64,000 nt of DNA from an uncultured Collinsella sp. (GCA_900541645.1 UQKQ01000006.1:1-64000); one strand, 5' to 3'. Positions 34,799-44,623 are shown, numbered from the stretch's first letter. The notes: a model not told the origin generated them from the letters alone. Translations and numbers: made by a program.

Positions 34799-36523
34799 GT
34801 GGACGAGGAAGCAAGCATCATCCTGGGGGATGCCATCGCCTTTTGCCAGCGCGACGGCCAAGATGCACGCCTCATCAACATGCTGGGGCAATCGCGCGCC
34901 ATAAGCCTGACCGAAGATACGCTCACGATCGAGGCCCCCTCGCGCTTTGCCATCGCGCAGCTCAAAAAGCATCAGCCGACTATTGAGGCCTATCTGGAAG
35001 AAATCGCCTTTGCTCCGATCGCGCTCGACATCGTGGCACCGCAAGGCGCAACGGCCGAATCTGCTGCCGCGACGGTGCCCGCCACGGCTCCCGCTGCTTC
35101 CCCTGCGGCGCCAGCCTCCGCAGGCGACGTGCCGACAATCGAGCACCAGCACAGCGATGTTTCCCGTGAAACCATGGCACCGTTGCCGACCGCCGCTGCG
35201 ACGTCAACGAACGCACCCGTCACGCACATGCCCATCGCTCATGACGCAGCGGCGGGCGCGGATTCGGGCATTGCAATCAAGAACACGCTCTCGGCCGATG
35301 ATTTTCGTCGCATGATGAACCAGATGAAGGGCGGAGCGCCGACTAAGTCCACGCAAGCCGCGACCCCCGCTTCACCCATGCCAGCACCGACCGTGCCGGC
35401 CGAGCAGAATGCGGATGGAGCCCCGCTCGCCGCGAACTCAAAATTCACCTTTGAGAACTTTGTCTACGGCCCCGAGAACAGCCATGCCTATCGCTCGGCA
35501 CTCAAGTTTGCCGCCCTCGCGGACGAGCGCGGCACGTGCACATCACTGTTCATCTACGGCAAATCGGGCCTGGGCAAGACGCACCTGCTGCTTGCCATCA
35601 AAAACGAGCTCGCCGAGAAGTCGCCCGAGATCAAGGTCAAGTATGCCAACTCCCAGGCATATCTGGACGACCTGATGACCGAGTTCGACCGCCAAAAGAA
35701 GAGCAACGCCCCTATCATGCAGGCATACCACGGCGTGGACGTGCTCATCATCGATGACATCCAAAACATCATCGGCAAGCGCGCGAGCGTGGACTACTTT
35801 TTCCAGCTCATGGACGAGTTCATCCGCAACAACAAGAAGGTCGTCATCGCGGCAGACCGCGCCCCCAAGGACCTGAGCATGGACGAGCGTCTGACCAGCC
35901 GCTTCAACGCCGGCATGCTCTGCCTGGTCGCAGAGCCCAGCTACGAGATGAAATACAAGATCTTGCAGCGCTATTACGAGAACACCATCGTCGCCGCTCC
36001 CGAGGCAGGCGACGACTCGCTGCTGGCGGCCTATGGGGGCGACAGCGGGCACCTGACCGACGAGCACTTTAAACACATGGCCGAGGTCTCGGGCACCAAC
36101 ATCCGCGAACTCGAGAGCTTTTGCGAGCGCTGCGCCGGCGAGGCGGGCGACCGCGAGCGCGAGGGCGGGGAGCTCACCTTTGTCGATATCGACGCCATCG
36201 CCAGCCAGTACTTCGACACATCGGCCAAAAAGATCAACGTCCAGACGGTTCAGTCCGTCATCGAAGAGCAGTACGGCGTGACGCACGAGGAGCTCATCGG
36301 CCCGCGTCGCAACGCCAATATCGCCAAAGCACGCCATATTGCCATCTATCTGGCCATCGAGATGTGCGAGATGACGACCACGGCGGTGGGCGCCGAATTT
36401 GGCAACCGCAACCACTCGACCGTCAGCACGAGCTACAAAAAGGTCCAGAAGATGATCCAGGAAGACCGGACTGTTACCGAAGACCTCAAGTCGCTGCGCG
36501 ATAAAATTACACTGCGCTCGTAG
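34799..36523 (+). CDS. dnaA: Chromosomal replication initiator DnaA
   Basis: 574 residues, GTG start after GGGAGAG. Domain I about 1-85; a long Ala/Pro/Thr-rich domain II (about 85-215); AAA+ domain III beginning FTFENFVYGPENSHAYRSAL, with Walker A GKSGLGKT (254-261), Walker B VLIIDDIQNI and sensor motif LTSRF; DNA-binding domain IV ending with the family signature GNRNHSTVSTSYKKV. The domain II region contains a parS-like sequence (35158-35173). Domain II is longer than in Bacillus. Confidence 0.97.
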   Translation: MDEEASIILGDAIAFCQRDGQDARLINMLGQSRAISLTEDTLTIEAPSRFAIAQLKKHQPTIEAYLEEIAFAPIALDIVAPQGATAESAAATVPATAPAASPAAPASAGDVPTIEHQHSDVSRETMAPLPTAAATSTNAPVTHMPIAHDAAAGADSGIAIKNTLSADDFRRMMNQMKGGAPTKSTQAATPASPMPAPTVPAEQNADGAPLAANSKFTFENFVYGPENSHAYRSALKFAALADERGTCTSLFIYGKSGLGKTHLLLAIKNELAEKSPEIKVKYANSQAYLDDLMTEFDRQKKSNAPIMQAYHGVDVLIIDDIQNIIGKRASVDYFFQLMDEFIRNNKKVVIAADRAPKDLSMDERLTSRFNAGMLCLVAEPSYEMKYKILQRYYENTIVAAPEAGDDSLLAAYGGDSGHLTDEHFKHMAEVSGTNIRELESFCERCAGEAGDREREGGELTFVDIDAIASQYFDTSAKKINVQTVQSVIEEQYGVTHEELIGPRRNANIAKARHIAIYLAIEMCEMTTTAVGAEFGNRNHSTVSTSYKKVQKMIQEDRTVTEDLKSLRDKITLRS

Positions 36524-36761
36524 GGAAATAGAGACACCTGTTGAAAACTTGTCGAAACCACGGGCATAAGGTGTCTAAAACCCAACCCGCGGTGATGAAA
36601 AGTTTTGCGCAGGTTTTGAACGTGGAAAACCACCCCTGTTGCACACAGGTTGCTGTTGATTCTCTTTCTGGGTCTGACCTGCGTCTTTGGGAGTAATCAA
36701 CAGTTTCGTCAGTGCTATTACTATTATTAAGAAATTTATATCTATAGAAAGGTATTAAAAG
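36524..36761. promoter_or_regulatory. oriC: Candidate oriC between dnaA and dnaN
   Basis: 238 bases. An inverted TTTTCAACA box (TGTTGAAAA, 36539-36547), weaker boxes TGTTGAT (36654-36660) and TAATCAACA (36694-36702), and an AT-rich tract (36716-36761) immediately before dnaN that could be the unwinding element. Canonical TTATCCACA is absent. Location, polarity flip and boxes support an origin; strand opening here is inferred. Confidence 0.6.
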
Positions 36762-37865
36762 ATGAAGTTCACCGTCAGCCAGAGCTCGCTTACACAAGCC
36801 ATCGGCGTCGTTATGAAGGGTGTCGCTTCGGCATCCACCCTTCCCATCCTGTCGGGCGTGCTCGTTAAGGCCCAAGACGGCATCTTGGAATTCCAGACCT
36901 CTAACTACACCATCTCGATCCGTCATCGCATCGCGGCGCATGTCGAAGAAGAGGGCGAGATGGTTATTCCCTGTAAGATGCTCTCCAATATCACCAAGAC
37001 CCTCCCCGATGCCCCGGTTACCTTTGAGCTGCCCGAGCGCCAGGTGCTGATTGGTTGCGAGAAGAGCTCTTTCCGCCTGAACACGCTCGATGCCAATGAC
37101 TTCCCCGAGTTTCCGGCCTATGCCATCGAGAGTGCCGTGGAGCTGCCGACCGATGTCTTGTCCGAAATGGTCGGCCGCGTGTGGCGCGTCACCTCGACCG
37201 ACAAGGCTCGCCCCATCCTGGGCGGCGTGCACATGAAGGTCGAGAACAACACCGTACGCCTGGTAGCGACCGATTCCTTCCGCTTGGCCGTGTGCGATAC
37301 GCAGGTCGAGACCTCGACCCTCGAGGGCTCCTTTGAGCTCAACGTTCCGGCTGACGCCTTTAACGACGCGCTGAACATCATGGCCAGCCAAGCGACCATC
37401 ATGATCGGGGCTACCGACACCCAGGTCGTCTTCGAGGCCGGCAACACCACCTACGTGTCGCGTCGCATCGAGGGCGTGTACCCCAACTACAAGCAGCTCA
37501 TCCCCGATTCGTGCGTGACGAGCATCAAGATCGACGTCGCCGCCTTTAACGCCGCCCTCAAGCGCGTGGCCGTTATCGCGAGCGCCAACCCCGCCGTCAA
37601 GTTCGAGATCGATGTCGAGAACGGGCAGATGGGCCTGTCCTCCATTTCCAATGACCAGGACCTTGCGCAGGAGACGATCGATGTCGAGGCCGAGGGCGAG
37701 TCGGGTACCATCGCCTTCAACTACCACTACATCTTCGGCTGCCTCAATGCCCTGTCCAAGGAGAAGGAGATCACGCTGGAGCTCAAGAGCTACTCGCAGG
37801 CGGGCATCTTTAAGTCCTACGACAAGATCAACTACCTGTACCTGGTCATGCCGGTCCGCATCTAG
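36762..37865 (+). CDS. dnaN: DNA polymerase III beta clamp
   Basis: 367 residues, the sliding clamp that tethers DNA polymerase III. Family features: MKFTVSQSSLTQAIGVVMKG start, LPILSGVLV, ATDSFRLAVCDTQ, and the C-terminal hydrophobic-pocket end YLYLVMPVRI. AGAAAGG upstream of the ATG. First gene of dnaN-recF-dciA. Confidence 0.97.
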   Translation: MKFTVSQSSLTQAIGVVMKGVASASTLPILSGVLVKAQDGILEFQTSNYTISIRHRIAAHVEEEGEMVIPCKMLSNITKTLPDAPVTFELPERQVLIGCEKSSFRLNTLDANDFPEFPAYAIESAVELPTDVLSEMVGRVWRVTSTDKARPILGGVHMKVENNTVRLVATDSFRLAVCDTQVETSTLEGSFELNVPADAFNDALNIMASQATIMIGATDTQVVFEAGNTTYVSRRIEGVYPNYKQLIPDSCVTSIKIDVAAFNAALKRVAVIASANPAVKFEIDVENGQMGLSSISNDQDLAQETIDVEAEGESGTIAFNYHYIFGCLNALSKEKEITLELKSYSQAGIFKSYDKINYLYLVMPVRI

Positions 37866-37874
37866 CGCTGCGCC

Positions 37875-38981
37875 ATGACCATGTTCGCCCGCGATCTTTC
37901 CGTCGCGCACTACCGCAGCTTCGATAGCTATCACATTGCCCTGGACGAGGGCGTGACGATACTTGCGGGACCCAACGCGGCGGGAAAGACCAATCTCATA
38001 GAGGCGCTGCAGCTGCTGACGAGCGGCGCCTCGTTTAGGCATCCGACCGCAGCCGAGCTCGTCCATGACGGCGTGGGCTCGTGCAAGATCGAGCTGAGGC
38101 TCGAGGGCGACGGCCGCGTGCTTGATATGGGATTGAGCGCGGAGGACGGTAAGCGCTCGTTTAGCCGCAACGGCAAGAGATGCTCTGCCGCCGGTGTGCG
38201 CGGGGTTCTTCCGAGCGTGCTGTTTTGCCCCGACCATCTGGACATGGTTAAGCGTGGCGCCAGTGTGCGCCGCGCCGCCCTCGATGACTTTGGCATGCAA
38301 CTGAGCGCACGCTATGCCGAACTTGCGAGCACCTATGGGCGCTGCGTGACCCAGCGTAACGCCTTGCTCAAGGAGACCTGGTGCTGCCGCGAGATGCTCG
38401 GCGCGTGGAACGATTCGATTGCCCGCGCGGGCTCGGCCCTGCTCGTGCACCGGTTGGCTCTGCTCGACCGGCTGGCGGGCCATGTGCACACTGCCTACGG
38501 GCAAGTAGCGTCAGGTGAGGCCGCCAACGTGACCTATGCGTCCACGCTGGGGGCTTTGCCCCAGGTCGAGGATCGCGAAGAGCTGAAGGGTTGGGCGTAC
38601 GAGCGCATGCTGGCCGCCCTTGACGAGCATGCCGACGAGGAAATTCGCCGCGGCGTGACGTTGGTGGGACCGCATCGCGACGAGATTGAGTTTACCGTGG
38701 CGGGTCGCTCCGCCCGTTCATTTGCCAGCCAAGGACAGCAGCGCACGCTGGTGCTGTCCTGGAAGGTGGCCGAGGTTGCCGTGGCTCGCGATGTCCTGGG
38801 CACCGCCCCACTGCTGCTTTTGGACGACGTGATGAGCGAGCTCGACGGCGAGCGTCGCGGCGCTTTCCTGCGGCTGATTGGCGATGATATCCAGACGGTC
38901 ATAACTACGACCAACCTGGGGTACTTTACCGATGACCTGCTTGATCGAGCCAAGGTGGTGAGCATGGGTGAGACGTGCTAA
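37875..38981 (+). CDS. recF: Recombination/repair ATPase RecF
   Basis: 368 residues, SMC-like ABC ATPase loading RecA at gaps. Walker A GPNAAGKTNLIEAL, signature region SQGQQRTLVLSWKVAE, Walker B LLLLDDVMSELD, D-loop and His switch TTTNLGYF. It starts 9 bases after the dnaN stop; a second ATG two codons on could also serve. Confidence 0.95.
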   Translation: MTMFARDLSVAHYRSFDSYHIALDEGVTILAGPNAAGKTNLIEALQLLTSGASFRHPTAAELVHDGVGSCKIELRLEGDGRVLDMGLSAEDGKRSFSRNGKRCSAAGVRGVLPSVLFCPDHLDMVKRGASVRRAALDDFGMQLSARYAELASTYGRCVTQRNALLKETWCCREMLGAWNDSIARAGSALLVHRLALLDRLAGHVHTAYGQVASGEAANVTYASTLGALPQVEDREELKGWAYERMLAALDEHADEEIRRGVTLVGPHRDEIEFTVAGRSARSFASQGQQRTLVLSWKVAEVAVARDVLGTAPLLLLDDVMSELDGERRGAFLRLIGDDIQTVITTTNLGYFTDDLLDRAKVVSMGETC

Positions 38982-39531
38982 TTACGAGCGCGAGAGCGAG
39001 ACAGTCGCCTTCAGCGGGTTTTTGAACGCAGAGCGCCAGCGCATCCTGGCGGCTGCAACGCCTAAGCGCCGTGCGCAGATGGAGGCCGCCGAGGAGTCGC
39101 GCACGGTCTATCGCGCATGGAACGCGGTGTGCTCGGGCACGCGCGAGGGGCGGCATGTGACGGGACTGCGCTACCTGCCCGAGTCCAATGAGCTGCTGGT
39201 GTATCTCGACTCGCCCTCGTGGACGCAGGAAATGACGTTGTTGCGCGAGATCATCCGCGCGCGCATGGAGCGCGCCGGTGCGCATGTGGACGGCCTGGTG
39301 TTCAAAACCACCGCGCCCGGTCACACGCCGCCCGCCGCCAAGGAGCGCCTGCGCCCGGCGACGACCGAGCGCCCGCCGGCCCCGCACGCCGACCTAAGTG
39401 AGGCCGAGTGCACCGAGATCGAGCGCCAGGTGGCGCCCATCGAAGACCAAAAACTGCGCGAGGCCCTCGAGAATGCCATGAGAGCCAGTGCCGAGTGGGC
39501 CAAGGGCGTGCAAAGCAAAAAAGAGCCTTAA
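38968..39531 (+). CDS. dciA: DciA-type replicative helicase loader (DUF721)
   Basis: 187 residues, GTG start overlapping recF by 14 bases. The DUF721/DciA core lies about 25-110: VYRAWNAVCSGTREGRHVTGLRYLPESNELLVYLDSPSW, then LREIIRARMERAG. A Pro/Arg-rich linker and charged tail follow. DciA is the ancestral loader of DnaB in bacteria lacking DnaC/DnaI; the recF-DUF721-gyrB order is typical of Actinobacteria. dnaB is also in this window. Confidence 0.88.
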   Translation: MRRANYERESETVAFSGFLNAERQRILAAATPKRRAQMEAAEESRTVYRAWNAVCSGTREGRHVTGLRYLPESNELLVYLDSPSWTQEMTLLREIIRARMERAGAHVDGLVFKTTAPGHTPPAAKERLRPATTERPPAPHADLSEAECTEIERQVAPIEDQKLREALENAMRASAEWAKGVQSKKEP

Positions 39532-39560
39532 ATCGCATCTGGTGGCCTTGTAGAGCCAAA

Positions 39561-39588
39561 TACCCTCGGTCCCGAGGGTATTTTTTTA
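39561..39588 (+). terminator. Intrinsic terminator after dciA
   Basis: TACCCTCGG/CCGAGGGTA stem with a run of seven T, 30 bases past the stop. Confidence 0.92.
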
Positions 39589-39636
39589 CGATAAACTAGT
39601 AAGGCTGTACACATTTTCTTGACTGAAGGAGGACGT

Positions 39637-41667
39637 GTGGCAAACGAAAACGATTACGATGGCGGCGAGATTAAGATTCTCGAAGGTCTCGAGGCCGTTC
39701 GTAAGCGCCCGGGCATGTATATCGGCTCGACGAGCGCCAGCGGTCTGCATCACCTGGTGTGGGAGATCGTTGACAACTCCGTCGACGAGGCCATGGCCGG
39801 TTTCTGCACCGAGATCCAGGTGACGGTCCACGCCGACAACTCCATCACGGTCGTCGACAACGGGCGCGGCATCCCCGTCGACGAGCACCCTGTTAAAAAG
39901 ATCCCGACGCTCGAGGTCGTCATGACGATCTTGCACGCCGGCGGTAAGTTCGATAACTCGGCCTATAAGGTCTCGGGCGGCCTGCACGGCGTAGGCATCT
40001 CCGTCGTCAACGCACTGTCCAAGCGCGTGGTCGTTCAGGTTCGTCGCGATGGCAACACCTACGAGATGGAGTTCTCGCGCGGCAAGACCGTCAAGAAGAT
40101 GGAGGTCGTGGGCACCTCGGATTCGACGGGCACCACCGTCACCTTCTGGCCCGACGACGAGATCTTCGAGACCTGCATCTACGATTTCGATACGCTGCAC
40201 AACCGTCTGCAGGAGACAGCGTTCCTCAATAAGAACCTCAAGATCGTGCTGACCGACGAGCGCGAGGCGACTCCCCACGTGGAGGAGTTTTGCTACGAGG
40301 GCGGCATCATCGACTTCGTCAAGTTCCTCAACGAGGGCAAGGACGTCCCCGAGGCCTTTAAGGAGCCCATCTACATCGAGGGCAAATCGGACCCGGACGC
40401 TCCCGTGGCCAAGATGGGCGAGGTCGAGGTTTCCCTGCAGTGGAATAGCGGCTACGGCGAGAACGTCATGTCGTTTGCCAACGACATCTACACTCCCGAG
40501 GGCGGCATGCACCTTGAGGGCTTCCGCACCGCGCTCACCCGCGTGATCAACGACTACGCGCGCAAACAGAACCTGCTCAAGGAAAAAGACGCCAACCTGA
40601 CCGGCGACGATGTGCGCGAGGGCCTTTCGGCCGTTATCTCGGTCAAGCTGCCCGATCCGCAGTTTGAGGGGCAGACCAAGGCCAAGCTCGGTAGCTCCTA
40701 TATGCGCGCGCTCACGCTCAAGATCGTGACCGACGGCCTCGCCGATTACTTGGAGGAGCATCCCAAGCCCGCCCGCGAGATCGTCAAGAAGGCGCAACAG
40801 GCCTGCAAGGCGCGCAACGCCGCCCGCAAGGCGCGCGAGGCGACCCGCCGCAAGAGCCTGCTCGAGACGGCGTCCCTGCCCGGTAAGCTCGCTGACTGCT
40901 CAGTGCGCGATGCCGAGCTGACCGAGCTCTTCATCGTAGAGGGCGACTCGGCAGGCGGTTCGGCCAAGGACGGCCGTCGCCGAGACATCCAGGCGATTCT
41001 GCCCCTGCGCGGCAAGATTCTGAACGTCGAACGCGTTGGTGACCATCGCGCGTTCTCGAGCGACACCATCCAGTCGCTGATTACCGCGATCGGCTGCGGT
41101 GTCACGACGAGTGCCGGCGACGGCGGCGACTTCGATATCACCAAGGCGCGCTACCACAAGATCATCATCATGACCGATGCAGACGTCGACGGTGCGCATA
41201 TCCGCATCCTGCTGCTGACGTTCTTCTACAAGTACATGCGTCCGCTGATCGATGCCGGCTACGTCTATGTTGCCTGCCCGCCTATCTTTGGCATTAAGGT
41301 GCGCAACAAGATCCACTACGTGTATCCCAACGGCCGCCAGCCCGAAGACGAGATCCTGCGCGACACCATTCAGAGCCTGGGCCTGAACCCCGACGACAAC
41401 GACGAGGACGGCAAGGCCAAGGACGGCAAGATCACCAAGAAGCGCAAGGGCTATACCGTCCAGCGCTACAAGGGTCTGGGCGAGATGGACCCCAAGCAGC
41501 TTGCCTCGACGACGATGGACCCCAAGACCCGCATCCTGCAGCGCGTGTCGATCGAGGACGCCGTGGTGGCGGACCGCGCCGTGCGTGAGCTGATGGGTTC
41601 CGAGGTCGGCTATCGCCGCGAGTACATCGAGAAGCACGCGCATGACGCACGCTTCCTAGACGCCTAG
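39637..41667 (+). CDS. gyrB: DNA gyrase subunit B
   Basis: 676 residues. The ATPase subunit of gyrase: GHKL N-terminus (IVDNSVDEAMAG, DNGRGIPVD, GGLHGVGISVVNAL), transducer, and TOPRIM domain (EGDSAGGSAK, MTDADVDGAHIR). The GTG at 39637 is the start, with AAGGAGG just upstream; a TTG six codons earlier is rejected. A short Asp/Lys-rich insert (DDNDEDGKAKDGKITKKRKG) precedes the conserved RYKGLGEMDPKQL. Confidence 0.97.
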   Translation: MANENDYDGGEIKILEGLEAVRKRPGMYIGSTSASGLHHLVWEIVDNSVDEAMAGFCTEIQVTVHADNSITVVDNGRGIPVDEHPVKKIPTLEVVMTILHAGGKFDNSAYKVSGGLHGVGISVVNALSKRVVVQVRRDGNTYEMEFSRGKTVKKMEVVGTSDSTGTTVTFWPDDEIFETCIYDFDTLHNRLQETAFLNKNLKIVLTDEREATPHVEEFCYEGGIIDFVKFLNEGKDVPEAFKEPIYIEGKSDPDAPVAKMGEVEVSLQWNSGYGENVMSFANDIYTPEGGMHLEGFRTALTRVINDYARKQNLLKEKDANLTGDDVREGLSAVISVKLPDPQFEGQTKAKLGSSYMRALTLKIVTDGLADYLEEHPKPAREIVKKAQQACKARNAARKAREATRRKSLLETASLPGKLADCSVRDAELTELFIVEGDSAGGSAKDGRRRDIQAILPLRGKILNVERVGDHRAFSSDTIQSLITAIGCGVTTSAGDGGDFDITKARYHKIIIMTDADVDGAHIRILLLTFFYKYMRPLIDAGYVYVACPPIFGIKVRNKIHYVYPNGRQPEDEILRDTIQSLGLNPDDNDEDGKAKDGKITKKRKGYTVQRYKGLGEMDPKQLASTTMDPKTRILQRVSIEDAVVADRAVRELMGSEVGYRREYIEKHAHDARFLDA

Positions 41668-41841
41668 CTTTCCCAGGCACCCCATCTTGCCCTTCAGGAT
41701 TTCGGGCGCCGCACGCAAGGCGTGCGCATCCTTCAGGGCAACCTGGGGCACCTGGAAAACCTAGGAGGGTTATCCGGCATTCCCGGTAATCCGTCTCCGT
41801 GGTAGGGAACTAATGGACCACGCAAACCATGAGGAGGTAAC

Positions 41842-44583
41842 GTGGCAGACGATATCAACAATAACGAGGGCATGGGCGAGGCCGGCGATGCCGGCATGCC
41901 CGACGATTTGAAGCGCCTGCTTGCCCGTGCTGAGCAGGGCGAGGACGGCGATCCTGACGCCTATAACCCCGATGCCGATGATGACGAGGAAGAGGACGAC
42001 GACGGTGAGCTCGAGGAGAGCTTTGGCGAAGTCGACCGTGGCGCCTCGGCCGGCGAGGATATAAACGGCGGCCAGCTCCAGATTTCGGAGTTTGGCCGCG
42101 AGATGAAGCAGTCATTCATCGAGTATTCGATGTCGGTCATCACGGCGCGCGCCCTGCCGGACGTGCGCGACGGCTTAAAGCCGGTGCACCGCCGCATCCT
42201 GTACGCGATGAACGAGAGCGGCATCTACCCCAACCGTCCGCACAAGAAGTCCGCTTGGACGGTCGGCGAAGTTATCGGTAAGTACCATCCGCACGGTGAC
42301 TACGCGGTCTACGAGGCCATGGTTCGCCTGGCGCAGTGGTTCTCCATGCGCACGCCGCTCATCGACGGCCACGGCAACTTCGGCAACATCGACGGCGACG
42401 GCGCGGCGGCCATGCGTTACACCGAGAGCCGCCTGGCAAAGCCCGCCATGGAGCTGCTGCGTGACCTGCAGAAGGATACCGTCGACTGGCAGCCCAACTA
42501 CGACGAATCACTCGCCGAGCCCGTGGCACTGCCTGCGCGCTTCCCCAACCTGCTGGTCAACGGCAGCCAGGGCATCGCCGTCGGCATGGCCACCAATATC
42601 GCCCCGCATAACCTCACCGAGGCGATCGAGGCAACCTGCTACCTGATCGATAATCCCGACGCTACTGTCGACGAGCTCATGCAGATCATGCCCGGTCCGG
42701 ACTTCCCCACCGGCGCCATCATCATGGGCAGCGCCGGCATTAAGCAGAGCTACGAGACCGGCCGCGGCTCCATTACCGTGCGCGCCAAGGCCCACGTGGA
42801 ATCCACCAAGACCGGCCGCAACCGCCTGGTCTTTACCGAGATTCCCTACATGGTCAACAAGGGCACCCTGCAGGAGAAGATCGCCCAGCTCGTCAACGAC
42901 AAGCGCATCGAGGGCATCTCGGACATGCGCGATGAGTCCAACCAGAAGGGCATCCGTCTGGTCATCGAGCTCAAGAAGGGCGTCATTCCGCAGGTCGTGC
43001 TCAACAACCTGTATAAGTACACCTCGCTGCAGACGACCTTCGGCGCCAACAACCTGGCGCTCGTCAACGGCGTTCCCAAATGCCTGAGCCTGCGCGAGAT
43101 GCTGCAGCACTACATCGATCACCAGGTCGACGTCGTCACCCGCCGCACCCGCTTCGACCTTAAGAAGGCCCAGGCCCGCGCGCATATCCTCGAGGGCTAC
43201 CTGATGGCTCTCGACCATATTGACGAGGTCATCAGCATCATCCGTTCCTCGCAGACCGATTCCGAGGCCAGCAGCCGCCTGATCGAGCGCTTTGGCTTTA
43301 CGCCCGAGCAGACCACGGCCATCCTCGAGATGAAGCTGCGCCGCCTGACCGGCCTGGAGCGCGACAAGATCCAAGAAGAGTTGGACGGCCTGCGCCGTGC
43401 CATCGCCTACTACGAGGACCTGCTGGCGCACGAGGAGAAGATCCTGGGCGTCATTAAGGAAGAGATGCGCGAGATCTCCAAGAAGTTTGGCGATAAGCGC
43501 CGCACCGAGATCAGCCAGGTCGAGAAGGACCTGGACGTCGAGGACCTCATTGCCGACGAGGACATGGTCGTGACCATCACCCACACCGGCTATGTCAAGC
43601 GCATCCCGGTGGCCGCCTACCGCGCCCAGAAACGCGGCGGCAAGGGCGTGTCGGGCGTCAACCTCAAAGAGGACGATGTCATCGACGAAATGTTCATCGC
43701 GTCCACGCACGAGTACGTGCTGTTCTTCTCGAGCAAGGGCAAGGTCTATCGCCTGAAGGTGCACGAGCTGCCGGTGGGTACGCGCCAGGCGCGCGGTACC
43801 GCGATCGTCAACCTGCTGCCCTTCGAGGAGGGCGAGAAGATCGCGAGCGTCATCAGCTGCCGCGAGTTCCCTGCCGACGAGTATCTGATGTTTGCCACCA
43901 AGAGCGGCATGGTCAAGAAGACCGTGATGAGCGCATATGACCGCAGCCGTCGCGACGGCCTGATCGCTATCAACCTGCGTGACGACGACGCGCTGCTGAA
44001 CGTGCGCCGCGTGCGCGAGGGCGACAAGATTATCCTGGCCACCACCGCGGGCAAGGCGATCATGTTCTCCGAGGAGCAGGTGCGCGCCACCGGCCGCGAT
44101 ACCAGCGGCGTTCGCGGTATCGGTATGAAGGACGGCGTGAGCGTTCTGGGCATGGAAGTCACTAACGGCAACGGCGATCTGTTCGTCATCACCGAGCGCG
44201 GCTACGGCAAGCGCACGCCGGTCGCGGACTACCCGGAGCAGAATCGCGGCGGCCAGGGCGTCTACACCATCCAAATGACCGAGCGTAAGGGCAACCTCGC
44301 GGCCATGAAGACGGTGGGCCCGCAGCACGAGCTGTTCATCGTGACGGAGGGCGCGACGGTCATTCGCGTCAAGACCGACGAGATCAGCCAGACTGGCCGC
44401 GCTACCCAGGGCGTCAAGATGATGACCGTCGACGACAACGACCGCATCTGCGCCGTAGCCCGCATGACGGCAGCCAAGGAAAAACCCGAAGGCGAAGGCG
44501 CCGAGGCCGCAGCCGACACCGAAGAGGCCCCAGTCGACCTAGGCGACGGCAACGACATGCCAGAGGATCTCCTAGACGAGTAA
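41842..44583 (+). CDS. gyrA: DNA gyrase subunit A with acidic N-terminal extension
   Basis: 913 residues, GTG start after GAGGAGG. The first 71 or so residues are an added acidic tail (DADDDEEEDDDGELEE) before the normal GyrA start EFGREMKQSFIEYSMSV. The winged-helix domain has the catalytic Tyr in AAMRYTE. The quinolone region reads HPHGDYAVYEAMV: Tyr154 (TAC, 42301-42303) stands at E. coli Ser83 and Glu at Asp87. The C-terminal pinwheel contains the GyrA-box region (QKRGGKGVSG). The 174-base gap after gyrB holds a GCACGC/GCGTGC hairpin and no gene. Confidence 0.97.
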   Translation: MADDINNNEGMGEAGDAGMPDDLKRLLARAEQGEDGDPDAYNPDADDDEEEDDDGELEESFGEVDRGASAGEDINGGQLQISEFGREMKQSFIEYSMSVITARALPDVRDGLKPVHRRILYAMNESGIYPNRPHKKSAWTVGEVIGKYHPHGDYAVYEAMVRLAQWFSMRTPLIDGHGNFGNIDGDGAAAMRYTESRLAKPAMELLRDLQKDTVDWQPNYDESLAEPVALPARFPNLLVNGSQGIAVGMATNIAPHNLTEAIEATCYLIDNPDATVDELMQIMPGPDFPTGAIIMGSAGIKQSYETGRGSITVRAKAHVESTKTGRNRLVFTEIPYMVNKGTLQEKIAQLVNDKRIEGISDMRDESNQKGIRLVIELKKGVIPQVVLNNLYKYTSLQTTFGANNLALVNGVPKCLSLREMLQHYIDHQVDVVTRRTRFDLKKAQARAHILEGYLMALDHIDEVISIIRSSQTDSEASSRLIERFGFTPEQTTAILEMKLRRLTGLERDKIQEELDGLRRAIAYYEDLLAHEEKILGVIKEEMREISKKFGDKRRTEISQVEKDLDVEDLIADEDMVVTITHTGYVKRIPVAAYRAQKRGGKGVSGVNLKEDDVIDEMFIASTHEYVLFFSSKGKVYRLKVHELPVGTRQARGTAIVNLLPFEEGEKIASVISCREFPADEYLMFATKSGMVKKTVMSAYDRSRRDGLIAINLRDDDALLNVRRVREGDKIILATTAGKAIMFSEEQVRATGRDTSGVRGIGMKDGVSVLGMEVTNGNGDLFVITERGYGKRTPVADYPEQNRGGQGVYTIQMTERKGNLAAMKTVGPQHELFIVTEGATVIRVKTDEISQTGRATQGVKMMTVDDNDRICAVARMTAAKEKPEGEGAEAAADTEEAPVDLGDGNDMPEDLLDE

Positions 44584-44623
44584 GAGGCCCTAGCTGGTAG
44601 AAAATATCAGACCCCATATATCG

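Noticed and set aside
39619..39636. Longer GyrB start at a TTG
   Set aside because: The AAGGAGG ribosome binding site lies inside this stretch and points to the GTG at 39637.
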